Assembly (NCBI GenBank): GCA_910586775.1
Contig: CAJUJN010000013.1
Span: 1-64,000 of the forward strand
Source: an uncultured Acetatifactor sp.
GTDB taxonomy: Bacteria; Bacillota; Clostridia; Lachnospirales; Lachnospiraceae
Reading direction: 5' to 3'
DNA length: 64,000 bases
Position numbers and translations under genes: made by a program
Notes under the pieces: generated by a model
Seen by the model: only the letters and a program-made list of their open reading frames with translations
Database searches by the model: none
What the model was told of the DNA's origin: nothing
Shown: positions 62,725-64,000 of the stretch, piece after piece
How positions within the stretch are numbered: the stretch's first letter is position 1
How the letters are laid out: each line of letters begins with the position of its first letter

Positions 62725-64000
62725 TTAATTTCTCACAACGTCTGCTGATGGCAGGAAAGAAAGACAGCTCTTCTGCTGCCGCCCTGGAATCAGGCGATTT
62801 CCATCCGTGTATCCCTCTTCCCTGCCCATAAGCTCTTCTATCAGAATTCTGCGAAGCGAATCAATTCTTTCCTGGCATTCCGGCTCTGCTATGGCATCAT
62901 GCAATTCCTGTGGGTCCGTATCCAGACGGAAATACTGTTCTTTCCCGGATTCCATAAACCAGCAATACTTGTCCCGTTTCGTCACAATATACTGATTGCC
63001 CAAATCACCTCCGCTGTGTTCTCCATGAAGATATTCCCTGTCATTGTCATGCAGCAGAGACACACCGTCTATCCCTTCAGGGATATCGCCCCCGGCCAGT
63101 TCTATCATAGTAGGAAGGATATCCCGCAGTTCCGCCAGACTGTCGCACACGGTTCCCGGCTTCCTTCCGGGCGCCTGGGCTATGATCAGCGGAATATGAA
63201 TGCTTCCCTGATAAGGGCGGGTTTTCCGGAAAGTATAATGGTCTCCTAACAGTTCTCCATGGTCAGAAGTAAATACTATAACGGTATTCTGATAAGAATT
63301 ATCATCCTTCAATGCACTCATCAGCCTTCCAATCTGATTGTCCAGATGACTGATGCAGGCATAGTATCCTATCTGCGCCTGACGCATCAATTCCGAATCC
63401 ACGGAACCGGTATCCGCATCCGTAAGCCTCCCAAGCCGCTGCAGACGTTCCCTGTCTGCCCAGTCTCCCATTACAGGCGGCGTCAGTGTATGATTGCGGT
63501 AAAGGTCAAAAAAGCAGGCCGGCGCATCAAACGGCGGATGAGGTCTGAGATAGGATGCCATCAGGAAAAAGGGCCTGGAACGGTCCCGGCGCCGCAGAAA
63601 GTCAATGGAACGGTCCGTAACCCAATTGGTCGGATGCAGTCTTTCCTCATATATCCATGGCCTGGCCGTAAAAGAATTGCATTCAAGCCCATTATCCGTA
63701 ACATCCCTGTCAACTCCCAACTGAGTTTTCAGCCAATAGAAATAATCGTCGGCAACCCGTTGATTCTCGGCGTACGGTACATTTCCGTTCCGATAGGCAT
63801 GGAGATAGCCGTCATGGAGTTCTATATTATGGAAACCCATCAGATTCCGCAGCGGATGAACATGCATTTTCCCCACGCACTGAGTATAATAACCGTTTTT
63901 TGACAATTCTCCTGCCATGGTCACAGGATAATCCCAGGAAACTCTGTCCTGGTAACCCACCCGTCCATGATGCTCCTGCTTTAAACCGGTATGCAGGGCA
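62725..64000 (-). CDS. Sulfatase, N-terminus beyond the right edge
   Basis: The C-terminal 425 residues of an alkaline-phosphatase-fold sulfatase; the frame is open to 64000 (ALHTGLKQEHHG at the edge, the stretch just after the usual CxPSR/CxPAR formylglycine site). Visible motifs: YTQCVGKMHVHP, SYLRPHPPFDAP and VIVFTSDHGELLGDHYTF (metal-binding Asp-His). No signal peptide can be judged. It removes sulfate from glycans. A maturation enzyme (anSME) is not in the window. Confidence 0.88.
   Translation of the reverse strand, partial: ALHTGLKQEHHGRVGYQDRVSWDYPVTMAGELSKNGYYTQCVGKMHVHPLRNLMGFHNIELHDGYLHAYRNGNVPYAENQRVADDYFYWLKTQLGVDRDVTDNGLECNSFTARPWIYEERLHPTNWVTDRSIDFLRRRDRSRPFFLMASYLRPHPPFDAPACFFDLYRNHTLTPPVMGDWADRERLQRLGRLTDADTGSVDSELMRQAQIGYYACISHLDNQIGRLMSALKDDNSYQNTVIVFTSDHGELLGDHYTFRKTRPYQGSIHIPLIIAQAPGRKPGTVCDSLAELRDILPTMIELAGGDIPEGIDGVSLLHDNDREYLHGEHSGGDLGNQYIVTKRDKYCWFMESGKEQYFRLDTDPQELHDAIAEPECQERIDSLRRILIEELMGREEGYTDGNRLIPGRQQKSCLSFLPSADVVRN

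Overview
The window looks like a chromosomal segment of a gut Lachnospiraceae-type Firmicute (Clostridia), inferred from family content and not from a marker gene. The signs are AGGAGG ribosome-binding sites, lipobox solute-binding proteins, ABC sugar importers without their own ATPase, a CD3324-family protein, several AAA-ATPase-like/PD-(D/E)XK and Rpn-type nucleases, and a lipid-anchored class D beta-lactamase resembling clostridial ones. No rRNA, tRNA, CRISPR array, complete IS or prophage was seen.

Layout. 1-9.4 kb is a patchwork: the edge of a membrane protein, a CD3324-family gene, a toxin-antitoxin pair broken by two single-base losses in A runs, an AAA/PD-(D/E)XK protein with an altered active site, a beta-CASP ribonuclease, an Rpn-family nuclease and the class D beta-lactamase. 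recQ follows (9.4-11.7 kb). 11.9-23.6 kb is glycan locus I: three minus-strand genes (clan GH-A hydrolase, DUF5107/TPR protein, DUF6067-like hydrolase) diverge from an LplABC-type importer followed by a membrane-bound AraC regulator. The promoter between them carries a 9-bp direct repeat spaced two helical turns apart. 23.8-28.0 kb is an amino-sugar locus: nagB-nagA, a NanA-type lyase and a LacI regulator. A chemoreceptor, a GH123/DUF4091-like protein and a large transglutaminase-fold protein follow, then a 556-bp AT-rich gap with a MITE-like inverted repeat and a second Rpn nuclease.

36.9-51.4 kb is the most unusual part: one minus-strand operon-like run with two solute-binding proteins (one fused to two carbohydrate-binding-like modules and tethered by a membrane helix), four permeases, a secreted beta-propeller/TPR/YIP1 membrane protein, a DUF5696 lipoprotein and a GH130 phosphorylase. 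A cytoplasmic CBM9-like protein is transcribed divergently. 53-64 kb holds another AAA/PD-(D/E)XK gene bracketed by inverted repeats, a paralogue of the transglutaminase-fold protein, cytoplasmic GH18 and GH20 enzymes, a nuclease remnant and a sulfatase running off the right edge. A ~136-bp repeat family (three copies) sits in this last region.

Working model (inference): the bacterium imports host-type oligosaccharides (N-glycan, mucin or glycosaminoglycan fragments) intact and degrades them in the cytoplasm with GH18, GH20, GH123-like and GH130 enzymes. GlcNAc and sialic-acid products then pass through NanA, NagA and NagB to fructose-6-phosphate. The paired transglutaminase-fold proteins, whose motifs recall peptide:N-glycanase, and the two-binding-protein/four-permease/YIP1/DUF5696 run are the best candidates for undescribed biology.
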